Source: Clavaria fumosa (Eukaryota > Basidiomycota > Agaricomycetes > Agaricales > Clavariaceae). From it: a stretch of DNA of 64,000 bases. Under the pieces are notes generated by a model that worked only from the letters and a program-made list of their open reading frames with translations, was not told the origin of the DNA and ran no database searches. The position numbers and the translations under genes were made by a program. The DNA lies in assembly GCA_951802425.1 (NCBI GenBank), contig OX637797.1, forward strand, positions 3,224,001 through 3,288,000, read 5' to 3'. Numbering within the stretch: the stretch's first letter is position 1; every line of letters begins with the position of its first letter. Shown piece after piece: positions 21,238-32,699 of this stretch.

Positions 21238-21362
21238 GAGTTCCATGCATGGGGGCATTGAGGCCTAGAAGTAGTCTTCTTTGGTTATGAAGAGTTGCTT
21301 CATAAGTTGTCGAGTGGGGTGGAGTTGTTGTTGATAACGAAGTGGGTGGAAAAGGAACAAGA
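21238..21362. other. Spacer between Gyp-A2 and Gyp-D
   Basis: It ends in CAAGA, the left target duplication of Gyp-D. The sequence continues at 43600, so spacer and F remnant were one stretch before Gyp-D arrived. Confidence 0.7.
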
Positions 21363-21880
21363 TGTCAGTCCAGGTCCCTAACAAAAGCGGAAGGGGGAAA
21401 GTAACTCGATTTCAACGTAAGGAACTACACTCATTACATGGATACTATATATATTAGGGGAAGAGGCTGTGTGAAAGATGAGTCACAAAATGGTGAACGA
21501 GGCTATGCGCACTGAGTCGCGCGGGACAGGGGAGGCACTATAGGGAAAAGGGGATGCCAAATAGGGAAGGTAGCGGCAAGGTACAAGTAAGGGGAGGATG
21601 ACAAGAGAAATGCTTAGCATGGGCTTGGCTGGCCGTGGAGGGGCCTGCACCAGTCCCGATTAGGGTAGATTGCTTGATGCGAGCTGTCAGAGCGATTACT
21701 GCTGATCCACCTCCATCATGAATTGCAAAACATGGGAAGTCGTAAGGAACGTGGGTGTGGGGCACGTGATGGGCGCTTATCGCTGGCCTGTGGGCATGCG
21801 AATCCGTACATGTTCCTGGTCGGAAGTACCTAGTGCGCTATGGGGTTCAGTGAGGGTGGCTTACGTAAGCGATCCTGACA
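21363..21880 (-). repeat. Gyp-D 3' LTR
   Basis: 518 bp. TATA-like ATATATA near 21446. The inferred transcript start region (plus strand 21409-21418, ATTTCAACGT) pairs with the primer site at 33183-33192. One CACGTG near 21762. Confidence 0.92.
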
Positions 21881-21891
21881 TGGCCCCCTCC

Positions 21892-24800
21892 TCAAGGCTG
21901 GGCGTCTCGACTGGCCAATTGCGCCTTGTCCGGGTGTTTGAGGAAGAAATCGCGGAGGAGAATTGCGACATTGGTAAGGTTTTGGCAGGGTTCCCAGGTG
22001 TTTTCTTCAATGGGGTAGCCTAGCCACTTTACCAGGTATTTCACTCCCCGTCCTACTTTCTTCACATCCAGGATCTCTTCAACCTCGTATTCCAAATGGT
22101 CATCATCAATGGTTGGAGGAGGTGGAGGAGGTCAGGCCTGGGAGGCAAAAGAAGGGGGAACAAACGGGGTTAGGAGAAGCTCGTTGAATACATCGTGAAT
22201 GCGCCAAGCAGGAGGTAGCTTGAGGCAATACCCTGCTGGTCCTACTTTCTCGATGATGGCAAAAGGCCCAGCCCATTTGTTGTCAAGTTTCTTATTTGGG
22301 CGGTCCATTTTCAAGTTTCGCGTGTCAAGCCAAACCAAGTCTCCCTTCCCATACTCGTGGCTGGGTCGTTTTCCGCTGTCATAGCTTTTCTTCATCGCCA
22401 GCGCGGCTTTCTCCATAGCCTCTTTGGCAGCACGTCACGACTCTTCCAACTTCGCTATCCATTCGTCAGCAGCGGGATTCACCTCCGTCTGGGGATGGAC
22501 ACCTCCATTCCAAGGGTGTCGACCGTAGTCCAAGAAGAAAGGCCTGTAGCCAGTCGCAGAGTGTTCCCAGTTGTTTAACGCGAATTCTGCCGTGCTCAGC
22601 CACTCTGCCCAGTCATCTTGAAGATGGTCGACATACTCCCATAGGTAGGTTTTGATTTCTTGGTTTACTTGTTCCATTTGTCCGTTGGTCTGGGGGTGGA
22701 AAGCGGTGCTCGGGTTGGCCTTTATTCCAATCATCTGGTAGAACTCCTTCATAAATCGTGAGACGGACTGTGGACCGCGGTCACTGACAACCTTCTGAGG
22801 AATTCCATGGTTTCGGAATACTCGGTCTCGCAGGATTTGTGCTGCTCCCAAACTCGTCAGGTCGAACCTGATTGCTTCGATGAGGATGCGCTTAGTGAAT
22901 TTGTTGACGATCACCAGAATAGAGTCAAACCCGCGGGATTGTGGTAGCGGTCCTACTATATCCCAGCTGATTGCCCACCATGGACCATTCGGGACTGGGT
23001 GCGGGTATAGGGGTGCAGCGCGTTTGGTTCGATCGGGCTTGGTCCTCTGGCAACCCTCACATCCAGCCACGTACTTCCCCACATCTTTTACCATTTCAGG
23101 CCACCAATAAGCTTTGAGCACCGCGACTTTCATTTTCTTAGCCCCAGGATGTCCTGCGATGGGAAGGTCGTGTTCATAGTTCAAGACCACTTCGCGCACT
23201 GTCGGGGGTATCCACATGGTGTTGCGTCTCCACCACAATCCAAAGCGGTCTCGCATCCAGCTGTCGTCGAGCTCCTCAGGTTTAGTGACGTATTCCGCGC
23301 TCTTTTTCTGGAGGAGTGTCTCCATTTCCGAAGTGAAGCTGGTCCGGACATCTACTTCAGGGGGGAATATCTGGATGGGGGTGTCTTCTTCGGCTGCTTC
23401 TCCATAGTCTGGTCTCCACGATAAAGTATCGGCCTTGGTATTGCTCTTACCTGTCCGATATTTAATCTCGAAGTCGAATTCCTGCAGTTCTCCATACCAT
23501 CATATTTGTCGGGGCTTCAGTTTCTGGGGTTTCCTGAAGTATTGGAGGTTGGCGTGGTCGGTCCAGATTTCGAAGGTTTCATCCACTTCTACGAGGTACA
23601 CTCTCCACTCCCTCAATGCTCTGATGACTGCAAGTAGCTCCTTGTCATAGATGTCATAGTTTCTCTTGGCTGCCGTGACGGCCTCAGAGATATAGTCGAC
23701 CGGTCTCCAAGTCCCATCGGGCTGCTGCTGAGAGAGGACTCCACCTGTGGCAAGATTACTCACATCCGTTTCTACCTTCCACTTGCCCGTATCCTGGGGT
23801 AGGGCGAGGACCAGGGCAGAGACGAGCGCTCTTTTCACATCCAGGAAAGCAGTGACCTGTTCGCTCTGCCAGCACCAAGGAACATTGCCAGTGAGCTTAA
23901 ACAGGGGTTTGGCCTGCAAGGATAGATTAGGGATGAACCTCTGCAGGTGGTTCACCATTCCCAGAAAGCGTTGGAGTTCCTTGACGTTTCGGGGCTCCGG
24001 CCAGTTTCAGATAGCCTCTGCTTTGGCTGGGTCGTGTTCGAGCCAGTTATGCGAGAGCCTGAGTCCAAGATAGAATACCTCAGCCTTTTCGAACTCGCAT
24101 TTGCTCAGTCGGAGGCACAGCCCATTGTCGCGAAACTTCTGTAGGACTCAGTCCACCCAGTATCAGTGGGTCACGAGGTTGTCAGCAAAAATGATGACAT
24201 CGTCGATGTACATGAGTACGTGTCCACCAGCGATCTCTTCCCTTAAGATATGGTTCATGAATCTTTGGAAAGTCGCGGGGGCGTTCTGGAGTCCAAACCA
24301 CATTACCGTAGGTTCGAACAAACCTTGCGAAGTCAAGAACGCGCATCTCTCTTGGTGCTCCTCCCACAGTCTCATAGATGGAAACCCCCCTTTTGCATCG
24401 ATCTTGGAGAAGATCTTGGCTCCACACAGCTTGTCTACACAATCATGGATGCATGGCAGTGGGAACTTATCTTTGATCAGAAATGAGTTGAGATGTGAAT
24501 AGTCAATGATTGGGTTTGTCCTTTTCTCGCTTGAAAAAGAACGGACTGGCATAAGGCGACTTAGAGGGTCTTATCCTTCCGGAGGTTAACTGTTCATCAA
24601 TCCATCGATTCATTTCAAGCGTTTCTTCTCTGGTCAGTGAATATAATTTGGAAGATAGGTGTCCCGGGTCCTCGCGGAACTCGATCTTGATGTCAAAATC
24701 AGGTTGCAGTTTGGGCAACTTGTCCCATTTAGCTTCACTGAAGACCGTTGGGTATAACAACAGCCAGTCAGGCATATTTCCAGAGTCGGAGAAACGAATG

Positions 24801-25431
24801 TCCATAGACGTTTGAAGCGCATTGTCCCAGTCAGTACTTTTCGGGTAGGCCCATGGGCTGGCGAGAAGCGGGTCAAAGCGGCAACTCTGGGGGCAGCGTT
24901 TGAAGGAGACTTTGCCTAGTGGCCAGTCAATCTCGGGGTTATGCTTTGATAGCCAGTCATGTCCCAAGATGATCTTGTGCGATTTGGCAGCTCTGAGCAA
25001 GAAGTGTATTCGCTCCTGGTGGTCCCCTATCGTTAGCAGGAGATCAATACCGTAGCAGATCAGTCCATTCTTGTTTGCTGAGCTGTCCACATTGTACACT
25101 TTGATCGGGTTTTGTAGAGGGACAGGTTCCAGTCCAAGTTCCTTGCACCAGGTTAGGTCCATAAAACAATTGGTACAACCTGAGTTGATCAGGACCTTAA
25201 CGCCTCCCCATTCAGCCGTGGTCAGAGTCTCAAAGTGAGCCGGTAGGGTCAACTCTCTCTTCTGTCTCTTTGGCTTTTCTTCCGCAACCTTCACTGTGGT
25301 GTTGTCCTCGAGTCTGTTCGCGCTCCGGGCATGTTTCCGTTGCAAGATCGTATATTGGGGTATACTTGCTACAGGTACAGGGGCGGGGGTGGGAACATTG
25401 CTTGTACTGTTACAGAGACGCAAGCTCGGAC
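21892..25431 (-). pseudogene. pol: Gyp-D Pol, multiply interrupted
   Basis: Read from right to left, PASIPQYTILQRKH-like N-terminal sequence is followed by a protease with LINSGCTNCF, where Asn replaces the catalytic Asp (GAC to AAC, a CpG change). RT has the box YIDDV near 24210. RNase H ETDVSNLATGG is near 23770. The integrase has WDIVGPL, VSDRGPQSV and QTNGQMEQVNQE. The chromodomain EYEVEEILDVKKVG lies at 22095-21950. TGA codons at about 22132, 22435, 23500 and 24163 stand where the related Gyp-C1 has arginine, each explicable as CGA to TGA. A frameshift lies near 24505. Not functional. Confidence 0.9.
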
Positions 25432-26480
25432 TTACTGCGTCTCTTCTCCAAAACCCTGCTCCTGGGTGGGAGCCGGTGGGAGCTGTTGTTGTTGTTGCTG
25501 GGCCTGCGGGGCACCAGCCATCTGCCTCTCTCTCTTGTAGATTGCGAGCCTGTCGCGAAGCAGCACAAGTTCGTTCTCGTATTCTTCCACCTCTACTGGG
25601 CCAGGGATCATCGCACGAACCTGTGGCCTCGGGACATAGGGTCGCAAGTCCAGGAAGTGGCAGTTGCGGGCGATGTGTCCTACCTGGCCACAGTGGAAGC
25701 ATCGATGCTCGGCCGCAGGAGCTCGCGTCTGGTCTACAATCATCCGGTCACCGGCACCAGCAGGACGGGGCATGATCTGTGGAGCAGGAGTGCGTTGCTG
25801 CTGCTGCAGGGCGGAGGGGAAGCGAGGCGCGGGTTGCGGGGCGGTGTGGGGAGTGGTCGTGACTGTTGGAATTGGGGTGGGGCAGGACAGCTGGCGTTCT
25901 GTTCGCAAATGATCGCATCCAACCTTCTCTGCTGGGCGTCCAGCATCTCCACTAGTCCTTTCCACTGGGCGTAGGTGGTTGGCATAGGGTTCACATTATA
26001 GATGCGCGTGGTGAGTCTCCGGTTGAGGTTTGACTCCAGCCAGTGGATAAGCACATCAGAGTCGTCGACCGGGTCCAACTCCGCCTTATGCATGAGGGTC
26101 TCGAACAATGTGAAGAACTCCGCGGCTTCTAGTGTGCCCTGTTTCAACTTGGCGATGTCGTTTAGGGCAGTCACGGTGATGTTAGGATCATCGAAGGCCC
26201 TTTGCAGATCCACAACGAAGTCTTCCCAGGTTCTGGCCACTCCAGCATTCAGAATCCCGTCACCCCGCATGTTCGCCCATTCCGCTGTGAACCCTTCTCC
26301 TGTAATCTTACTCAGCGCGAACAGAATCTTGTTCAAGTCATTGGCATAGAGCCCCTGGTTCCCCAGGAACTGCAGTTGGAGGGACCTGAGGAAGGTTTGG
26401 AAATTCTTCTTATTTCCATCAAAAGATGGAACAGCTAGGTCCAGCCTCGGCATTGGGGCTGCGGGGACGGCGTCTGCCAT
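25432..26480 (-). pseudogene. gag: Gyp-D Gag, frameshifted
   Basis: It starts with ATG at 26480 (MADAVPAAPMPRL); a proline-rich stretch upstream stays open but may be untranslated. The capsid region (FDGNKKNFQTFLRSL ... FVVDLQRAFDD) is clear. The frame shifts near 25850, and the knuckle CFHCGQVGHIARNC at about 25710-25670 is read in the other frame. A C-terminal Gln/Pro-rich tail and coiled coil follow. About 55 percent similar by eye to the Gag of Gyp-C1. Confidence 0.88.
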
Positions 26481-26803
26481 TTCGGGTGCGGGCGAGGGCG
26501 GCGGCGAGGGTTCTGGCGGCGATGGATTCACGGGTTGGGGTTGTGGTTCTGGAGTCACGGGTGACTGTGGTGACGGTGCTTGCGGGCTAGGCGCTCGTCT
26601 AATCTCGCGAAGTCTACAGGGGGCTCAGTATGAACTGGTGGTGCTGGGGGGGATGGGGTTGATGGGACGACAGATGAAGGCGAGGGGTCGGTATTCGTGG
26701 ATGATGAATTGTTCAATTCCGATGAGGCTAAGCTCTGTCTGGATCGCCACGGAAATGTGCGTGGGTTCGCTCGTCGGCTTGTCGTTGTCGGTGTTTACGT
26801 AGT

Positions 26804-27108
26804 TGTCAGGATCGCTTACATAAGCAGGTTGGAAAGGCCAAGAAAGGATTGCAAAAGAGTTGCGGGAAGTTTGCGGACGAGTCACGTGACCCGAACGGGT
26901 GGTGGCTTACATAATGGGAACATCATGTGACCCGGGCCTGGACGCATCACGTGACGCACGGGGTCCGAGCGTGGGAACGCCGGCAACTCCCGAACCTCTC
27001 GCTATATATACTACGTCGCTTTCTTACTTGTACCCTTTTCCCCTTATGTTAGTATCGTCATCATTGACCTTACGTTAAGTTGTGTGAACCGTGAGACTAA
27101 GTCTGACA
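26804..27108 (+). repeat. Gyp-C1 5' LTR
   Basis: 305 bp. TATATATA at 27003-27010. The inferred RNA start is close to ATGTTAGTAT at 27046-27055. CACGTG E-boxes, one of them mutated to CATGTG here. Confidence 0.95.
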
Positions 27109-27110
27109 CA

Positions 27111-27120
27111 ATACTAACAT
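27111..27120 (+). promoter_or_regulatory. Predicted self-primer binding site of Gyp-C1
   Basis: ATACTAACAT, two bases after the LTR, is the exact complement of ATGTTAGTAT at 27046-27055, about 40 nt downstream of the TATA box. The same pairing is kept in Gyp-C2 (plus-strand 62327-62336). Confidence 0.65.
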
Positions 27121-27180
27121 CAACCCCTGTCTGCCCTAGCCCCGTGTCCTAACCCGGCTAGCCTGGACCCCTATCTCAAA

Positions 27181-27199
27181 CTGTCACACTCTGTGACAG
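27181..27199 (+). promoter_or_regulatory. Conserved leader hairpin of family C
   Basis: CTGTCACA-CTC-TGTGACAG, a perfect 8-bp stem with a 3-nt loop, about 70 nt after the LTR. The decayed Gyp-C2 keeps it near 62250-62270. It could be a packaging or dimerisation signal (inference). The rest of the 650-bp leader has no convincing frame, but repeats a 31-nt motif (GAGTGCC.AAGGCCCGGAA...TTTACAG) at about 27332 and 27638. Confidence 0.55.
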
Positions 27200-27761
27200 C
27201 TTATCCCCCTCATCCTCTTTCTCTTTACCCTGCCCACGGTGTGCAACAGAACCGTGTGAAATTTTTACTGTGTGTAGATACACGTGACCAGACCCAGAGG
27301 AAGTCTACTGTGACCCTCCCCAAGAGACACCGAGTGCCAAAGGCCCGGAACTTTGCTTTACAGCTACGTACCAGTGAATCGTGTAGTGTACAGGGCACGG
27401 AAAGGCCCTATACATAGTTTTTCTGTAGTTTCCTGGTCCAGTGGACAGGGCCCTTGCTCTGTGACCATTGTCAGAAGGGCACACGGGCAACTCACTAGGA
27501 GTTGTGGAGTGACCACCTGGGACACCATTTGGGCCCCACGCTAGCAACAAGTTTTATAGAATAAGAGTTCTATAAGTACCTAGATACATAGAGAGCAGCC
27601 TGAGAGGACAGGACTGCTAAGAGATCGAAGAAATCCTGAGTGCCCAAGGCCCGGAATTCTATTTACAGCGTCTGCGTCCGAGACCGGGTCGAGCCCAGCT
27701 CCCCCCCGATTCCCCTGTTACCGACGTCCCCGAAACCCCATCACCACCACCAGGGTCTGTG

Positions 27762-28763
27762 ATGGCTGACCACGTCGCCCCGCCTGAAGTCCATGCCACG
27801 AGGCTGGATTTAGTCGTCGCCCCATTCGATGGGCAAAAAAGAAATTTCCGTACATTCCTCCGGTCGCTCCGCCTCCTGTTTATGGCGAATCCGATAATCT
27901 ATGCCACGGACCTGGCAAAGGTCCTCTACACCCTCAGCAAAATTACTGGTGAGGGGTTTGCCGCAGAATGGGCAAATGTGAAGGGAGAGGAAATCCTGGG
28001 TAACAACGAGGTTGGAACCTGGGCAGAATTTGTGGAAGAGATGAAGCGAGCGTTCGATGACCCGAACGACCATGCGACTGCCCTCGCAGATATTGCGAAG
28101 TTGAAACAGGGTGTCATGACGGCACCTGAGTTCTTCGCAAAGTTCGAAACAATGTTCCGAAGAGCAGGGATGACAGAAGTGGCCAATTCGGACATCCTGG
28201 TCCATTGGCTGGAGTCGAATCTGAGCAGGAGGCTAGTGGGAAAGGTCTATGGTGTTTCGCCAATGCCAGAGACCTACGTGCAGTGGAAGGCACTTGCCGA
28301 AAAGCTAGATGCTCAGCAGCATCGCCTCGACGGAGTCATCGCACAACAGAACTCTGTGCGTCCTGCTCTGCCTGCAACCAGCCGCCCCCTCCCTCAACAA
28401 ACCCGCTTCGCCCCAGCCCCCCGTCCCTTCCTGGCCCAGCCTCTGGCCCGCACCCCTGCCCCTCCCACCATGCCGCGTCCCACCAATGCCGGTGATGCCA
28501 TGGTGGTGGATCGTGCCCGTGCCCCTGGAGTGTTGCGCACCTGCTTCCGATGTGGCCAAGCTGGTCACATGGTGAGAGACTGCCAGCTCCAGGACACACG
28601 TCCGCATATCCCGAGGCCGCAGATCCGCGCCGTGGAAAGCCAGGCACGTAGTGCAGAGGACTATGAGAATGAGATCGCACTGCTCCGAGACCGCCTGGAT
28701 TTGCTCGAGAGAGAGAAGAGGGCTCCTGTTGAAGAGCCGGATTTTGGAGACGAGGCCCAGTGA
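27762..28763 (+). CDS. gag: Gyp-C1 Gag
   Basis: 333 residues from the ATG at 27762 (MADHVAPPEV). The capsid region FDGQKRNFRTFLRSLRL ... FVEEMKRAFDD, a proline-rich linker, one CCHC knuckle CFRCGQAGHMVRDC near residue 265, and a C-terminal coiled coil (EDYENEIALLRDRLDLLE). The stop overlaps the start of the pol frame by four bases (28760-28763), with pol in the -1 frame, so Pol is made either by frameshift or by stop/start coupling. Confidence 0.93.
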   Translation: MADHVAPPEVHATRLDLVVAPFDGQKRNFRTFLRSLRLLFMANPIIYATDLAKVLYTLSKITGEGFAAEWANVKGEEILGNNEVGTWAEFVEEMKRAFDDPNDHATALADIAKLKQGVMTAPEFFAKFETMFRRAGMTEVANSDILVHWLESNLSRRLVGKVYGVSPMPETYVQWKALAEKLDAQQHRLDGVIAQQNSVRPALPATSRPLPQQTRFAPAPRPFLAQPLARTPAPPTMPRPTNAGDAMVVDRARAPGVLRTCFRCGQAGHMVRDCQLQDTRPHIPRPQIRAVESQARSAEDYENEIALLRDRLDLLEREKRAPVEEPDFGDEAQ

Positions 28764-31700
28764 GTCCGAACTGGAGTCTCAGGAGTAGATATCCCAGCCC
28801 CCCTCCCGTCCCTGTACCCGCAGCTAGTATCCCAAAATACACTATCTTGCAGCGGAGACACACCCGGATTGGGGCTGAGGTGAAGGACAAAGCGGAAACG
28901 GAAACCGCTAAAAGTGAAATACCGAAAAGAGAAAAGGGGACTAGCAGCCAAGTGGAGCCAACAAAGCACCTTGCAGAGGTGCTGAAGGACACCCTATTGC
29001 GTATGCCCCGAGAGCTCTCCATCCAGGTGCACCTGGAGGCTCTCAGCACTGGCAAAGGGGCAACTACGAAAGCCCTTGTCGACTCAGGCTGCACCAACTG
29101 CTTTATGGACTTGGAGTGGGCGAAAAAAGTGGGATTGGAACCATCTCCCTTGCTGAATCCAATCACCATGTATAATGTGGATGGAACACAGAACAGAGAT
29201 GGTAAGATCCGGTATGGGATGGAGCTGCTTGTGACGGTTGGCGACCACCAGGAGCGGATCCACTTCCTGCTAGGGAAGACTCAGTCCCACACGGCGATCC
29301 TTGGGCATGATTGGCTAAAGCGTCATAATCCAGAGATTGACTGGGTGAAAGCTGAAGTAAGGCTCACCCGCTGCCCCAACTCCTGTGCCTCCTCCCCACA
29401 CAGCCACCGGTCCCCTGTTCGACCCTCAGGTCCACCAAAAGCAAGTACCCTGGCCTCGGCCAGTATCCCGGACACCCGTTTTCCCAACACTGGCCCTACC
29501 CCTGATTGGCCCAGCCGCTACCCTTTGGTTTTTAGTGAAGCAAAGTGGGATGAGCTCCCCCGCTCCCGCCCTGACTTTGATATCAAAATCGAGTTTAAAA
29601 CAGACCCTGGACACCTCTCCTCTAAGCTATACTCTCTGACGCGAGAAGAGATGGTGGAAATGAATCGCTGGGTGGATGAGCAGCTAGCTTCTGGACGAAT
29701 CCGACCTTCGAAGTCCCCGTACGCGAGCCCCTTCTTCTTCAAACGTGAGAAGGACAAGCTGCGGCCGATTATCGATTACTCTAGGCTGAACTCGTATCTA
29801 ATCAAAGACAAGTACCCCCTCCCCCTCATACGAGACACTGTGGATGTGTTAAAGGGGGCGACCATCTATTCCAAGATTGATGCGAAGGGAGGTTTCCCAT
29901 CGATGCAGGTCTGGCCAGAACATCAGCACCGCTGTGCTTTCCTAACGCCCCGTGGACTCTTCGAACCGGCAGTTATGTGGTTTGGGCTGCAGAATGCGCC
30001 TGCAACCTTCCAGCGCTTCATGAACCATGTGTTGAGAGAAGAGATTGCAGGGGGGCATGTCCGAGCCTATGTCGATGATGTTATAGTGTTTGCAGAGGAT
30101 TTGGCTACACATCGGTATTGGATGGATCGGGTCTTGAAGAAGTTTGGGGAGAATGGCCTGTGTCTCAGACTCAGCAAGTGCGAGTTCGAGAAGAGTGAGG
30201 TTTTCTTCCTGGGGATGAAGATCTCCCACAACCGTCTAGAGCATGACCCAGCTAAAGGCGCAGCGATCCGTAACTGGCCCAGACCGAAAAATGTGAAAGA
30301 GGTACAAAGATTCAACGGGATGCTGAACTACCTCCGCCGGCACATCCCAAATCTCTCTGCCCGGGCAAAACCACTCTTCCGGCTGACAGGGAAAGTCCCG
30401 TGGAGATGGGAGGAGGAGGAGGAAGCAGCCTTCCAAGATCTCCGCCTGGCGCTAGTATCAGCCCCGGTCTTGGCTCTACCACAAGACAAAGGGAGATGGA
30501 AGGTAGAAACAGATGCGAGCAACTTGGCGACTGGAGGAGTTCTCTCACAGCAGCAGGTGGATGGGACTTGGAGAGTTGTAGACTACATCTCCAAAGCCCT
30601 CACTGCAGCTGAGAAGAATTACGATGTGTACGACAAGGAGTTCCTGGCTGTAATCCGGGCACTACGCGAGTGGCGGGCTTACCTGATTGGGGTGGAAGAG
30701 ACTATCGAAATCTGGACGGACCATGCTAACCTCCAGTACTTCCGGAAGCCCCAGAAGTTGAAACCGAGGCAGGTCCGTTGGGTTGGAGAGCTCCAGTGCT
30801 TTGACTTCGAGATCAAGTACCGTACTGGGAAGTCAAACACGAAAGCAGATGCACTCTCACGGAGGCCAGACTATGGAGAGATGGTGGAGGAGGATGCACC
30901 AGTACAGGTCTTCCCAGAGGCTGAGACCCGCACATCGTTCACATCGGAGATGGAGACGCTACTCCAGAAAAACAGTGCGGTATATGTGCAGAAGCCGGAG
31001 GAGCTTGATGATGAGTGGACGAGAGATCGGATGGGACTCTGGCGGAAGGCAGAAATCACTTGGGTGCCCCCAGAAGCACGTGAGGCAGTGCTCACCTTTG
31101 AGCATGACCTCCCCATCGCAGGACACCCTGGTCCACGGAAACTGAGGGCGGCTCTGCTGAGGTCCTATTGGTGGGTGGGCATGGTGAAGGATTCCAATCG
31201 GTATGCAGGTGGATGTGAGACATGCCAACGAATCAAGCCTGATCGTACCAGGCGCGCCGCTCCACTCCATCCGCACCCTGTCCCTGAGAGCCCCTGGGCA
31301 GTCATCTCTTGGGACATTGTTGGACCTTTCCCCCTCTCACGTGGTCACAATGCGATCCTTGTCATTGTCGACAAGTTTATGAAACGAACTCTCATCGAAG
31401 CTATTGGCCTTGACCTCACGGGACTTGGTGCTGCTCGGATCCTTCGAGACCGGGTCTTCCGCGACCATGGAGTCCCGCAGAAAGTTGTGAGTGACCGGGG
31501 AACCCAATTTGTGTCCAGATTCATGAGGGAGTTTTATGGGATGATTGGAGTTAAGGCGAACCCGAGCACTGCCTTCCACCCACAAACAGATGGACAGACA
31601 GAGCGGGTCAATCAGGAGGTTGAAGTGTATCTCCGGGCCTATGTTGACCATCTGCAGGATGATTGGGCAGAGTGGCTATCCACAGCCGAATTCGCGCTCA

Positions 31701-32383
31701 ATAACCGTGAGCACTCAGCCACTGGATTCACACCTTTCTATCTGGAGTATGGCCGGCACCCTTGGAATGGTGGTATCCGGCCGCCCTCTGAAGTGAACCC
31801 TGCAGCAGACGAGTGGATGGCCAAGCTCACGGAATCCCGAAGAGCAGCCAGGGATGCAATGGGGAAGGCGGCAGATGCGATGAAGGCTAGCTATGATAAA
31901 GGAAAGCGCCCGAGTTGTGAATACTCAAAGGGGGACTTAGTCTGGCTGGATACCCGGAACCTGAAAATGGATCGACCATCCAAGAAGCTTGATAACAAGC
32001 GGGCTGGACCCTTCACCATCGAAGAGAAGGTTGGACCAGCAGCATACCGACTCAAGCTCCCCCGAGCATGGCGCATTCACCGGGTTTTCAATGAGTTGCT
32101 ACTCACCCCGTATATTGCTCCCTCTTTCCCTTCCCAGAACTTGCCTCCACCCCCACCCCCCACGATTGACGATGACCACTTGGAGTATGAGGTGGAGGAA
32201 ATTCTTGATGTCAAGAAGGTTGGACGGGGAGTGAAGTATTTGGTGAAGTGGTTAGGATACCCTGCAGAGGAGAACACCTGGGAACCTCGTCGCAACCTCA
32301 CTAACGTTGCACTGTTGCTCCGGGACTTCTTCCAGCAATACCCTGACAAGGCGAAGTTGGCAGGTCGAGACGCCCAGCCTTAA
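28760..32383 (+). CDS. pol: Gyp-C1 Pol (protease, RT, RNase H, integrase, chromodomain)
   Basis: About 1207 codons, uninterrupted. Protease ALVDSGCTNCF has its Asp at residue 108. RT has the box YVDDV at 437-441. RNase H ETDASNLATGG has its Asp near 585. The integrase has HDLPIAGHPG...CETCQ, SWDIVGPF (Asp near 852), VSDRGTQF and QTDGQTERVNQE, then KRAGPFTI of the GPF module. The chromodomain EYEVEEILDVKKVGRGVKY ... YPAEENTWEP ends the protein. The first codon of the open frame is GTG, so the true start depends on how Gag and Pol are linked. The best candidate for an active enzyme set in the window. Confidence 0.95.
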   Translation: MSPNWSLRSRYPSPPPVPVPAASIPKYTILQRRHTRIGAEVKDKAETETAKSEIPKREKGTSSQVEPTKHLAEVLKDTLLRMPRELSIQVHLEALSTGKGATTKALVDSGCTNCFMDLEWAKKVGLEPSPLLNPITMYNVDGTQNRDGKIRYGMELLVTVGDHQERIHFLLGKTQSHTAILGHDWLKRHNPEIDWVKAEVRLTRCPNSCASSPHSHRSPVRPSGPPKASTLASASIPDTRFPNTGPTPDWPSRYPLVFSEAKWDELPRSRPDFDIKIEFKTDPGHLSSKLYSLTREEMVEMNRWVDEQLASGRIRPSKSPYASPFFFKREKDKLRPIIDYSRLNSYLIKDKYPLPLIRDTVDVLKGATIYSKIDAKGGFPSMQVWPEHQHRCAFLTPRGLFEPAVMWFGLQNAPATFQRFMNHVLREEIAGGHVRAYVDDVIVFAEDLATHRYWMDRVLKKFGENGLCLRLSKCEFEKSEVFFLGMKISHNRLEHDPAKGAAIRNWPRPKNVKEVQRFNGMLNYLRRHIPNLSARAKPLFRLTGKVPWRWEEEEEAAFQDLRLALVSAPVLALPQDKGRWKVETDASNLATGGVLSQQQVDGTWRVVDYISKALTAAEKNYDVYDKEFLAVIRALREWRAYLIGVEETIEIWTDHANLQYFRKPQKLKPRQVRWVGELQCFDFEIKYRTGKSNTKADALSRRPDYGEMVEEDAPVQVFPEAETRTSFTSEMETLLQKNSAVYVQKPEELDDEWTRDRMGLWRKAEITWVPPEAREAVLTFEHDLPIAGHPGPRKLRAALLRSYWWVGMVKDSNRYAGGCETCQRIKPDRTRRAAPLHPHPVPESPWAVISWDIVGPFPLSRGHNAILVIVDKFMKRTLIEAIGLDLTGLGAARILRDRVFRDHGVPQKVVSDRGTQFVSRFMREFYGMIGVKANPSTAFHPQTDGQTERVNQEVEVYLRAYVDHLQDDWAEWLSTAEFALNNREHSATGFTPFYLEYGRHPWNGGIRPPSEVNPAADEWMAKLTESRRAARDAMGKAADAMKASYDKGKRPSCEYSKGDLVWLDTRNLKMDRPSKKLDNKRAGPFTIEEKVGPAAYRLKLPRAWRIHRVFNELLLTPYIAPSFPSQNLPPPPPPTIDDDHLEYEVEEILDVKKVGRGVKYLVKWLGYPAEENTWEPRRNLTNVALLLRDFFQQYPDKAKLAGRDAQP

Positions 32384-32394
32384 GAGGGGGGTGA

Positions 32395-32699
32395 TGTCAG
32401 GATCGCTTACATAAGCAGGTTGGAAAGGCCAAGAAAGGATTGCAAAAGAGTTGCGGGAAGTTTGCGGATGAGTCACGTGACCCGAACGGGTGGTGGCTTA
32501 CATAATGGGAACATCACGTGACCCGGGCCTGGACGCATCACGTGACGCACGGGGTCCGAGCGTGGGAACGCCGGCAACTCCCGAACCTCTCGCTATATAT
32601 ACTACGTCGCTTTCTTACTTGTACCCTTTTCCCCTTATGTTAGTATCGTCATCATCGACCTTACGTTAAGTTGTGTGAACCGTGAGACTAAGTCTGACA
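32395..32699 (+). repeat. Gyp-C1 3' LTR
   Basis: 305 bp, preceded by the purine tract AAGAGGGGGG. CACGTG at 32474-32479, 32515-32520 and 32539-32544. Confidence 0.95.

Larger units (their letters stand above)
26804..32699 (+). mobile_element. Gyp-C1: full-length, intact-looking chromodomain Gypsy element
   Basis: 305-bp LTRs (TGTCAGGATC...AAGTCTGACA) differ at three sites by eye, all C/T at CpG. The target duplication is TAGT (26800-26803 and 32700-32703), inside ORF0 of Gyp-D. Gag and Pol frames are open and all catalytic motifs are present, so this copy could be mobile. Confidence 0.95.
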
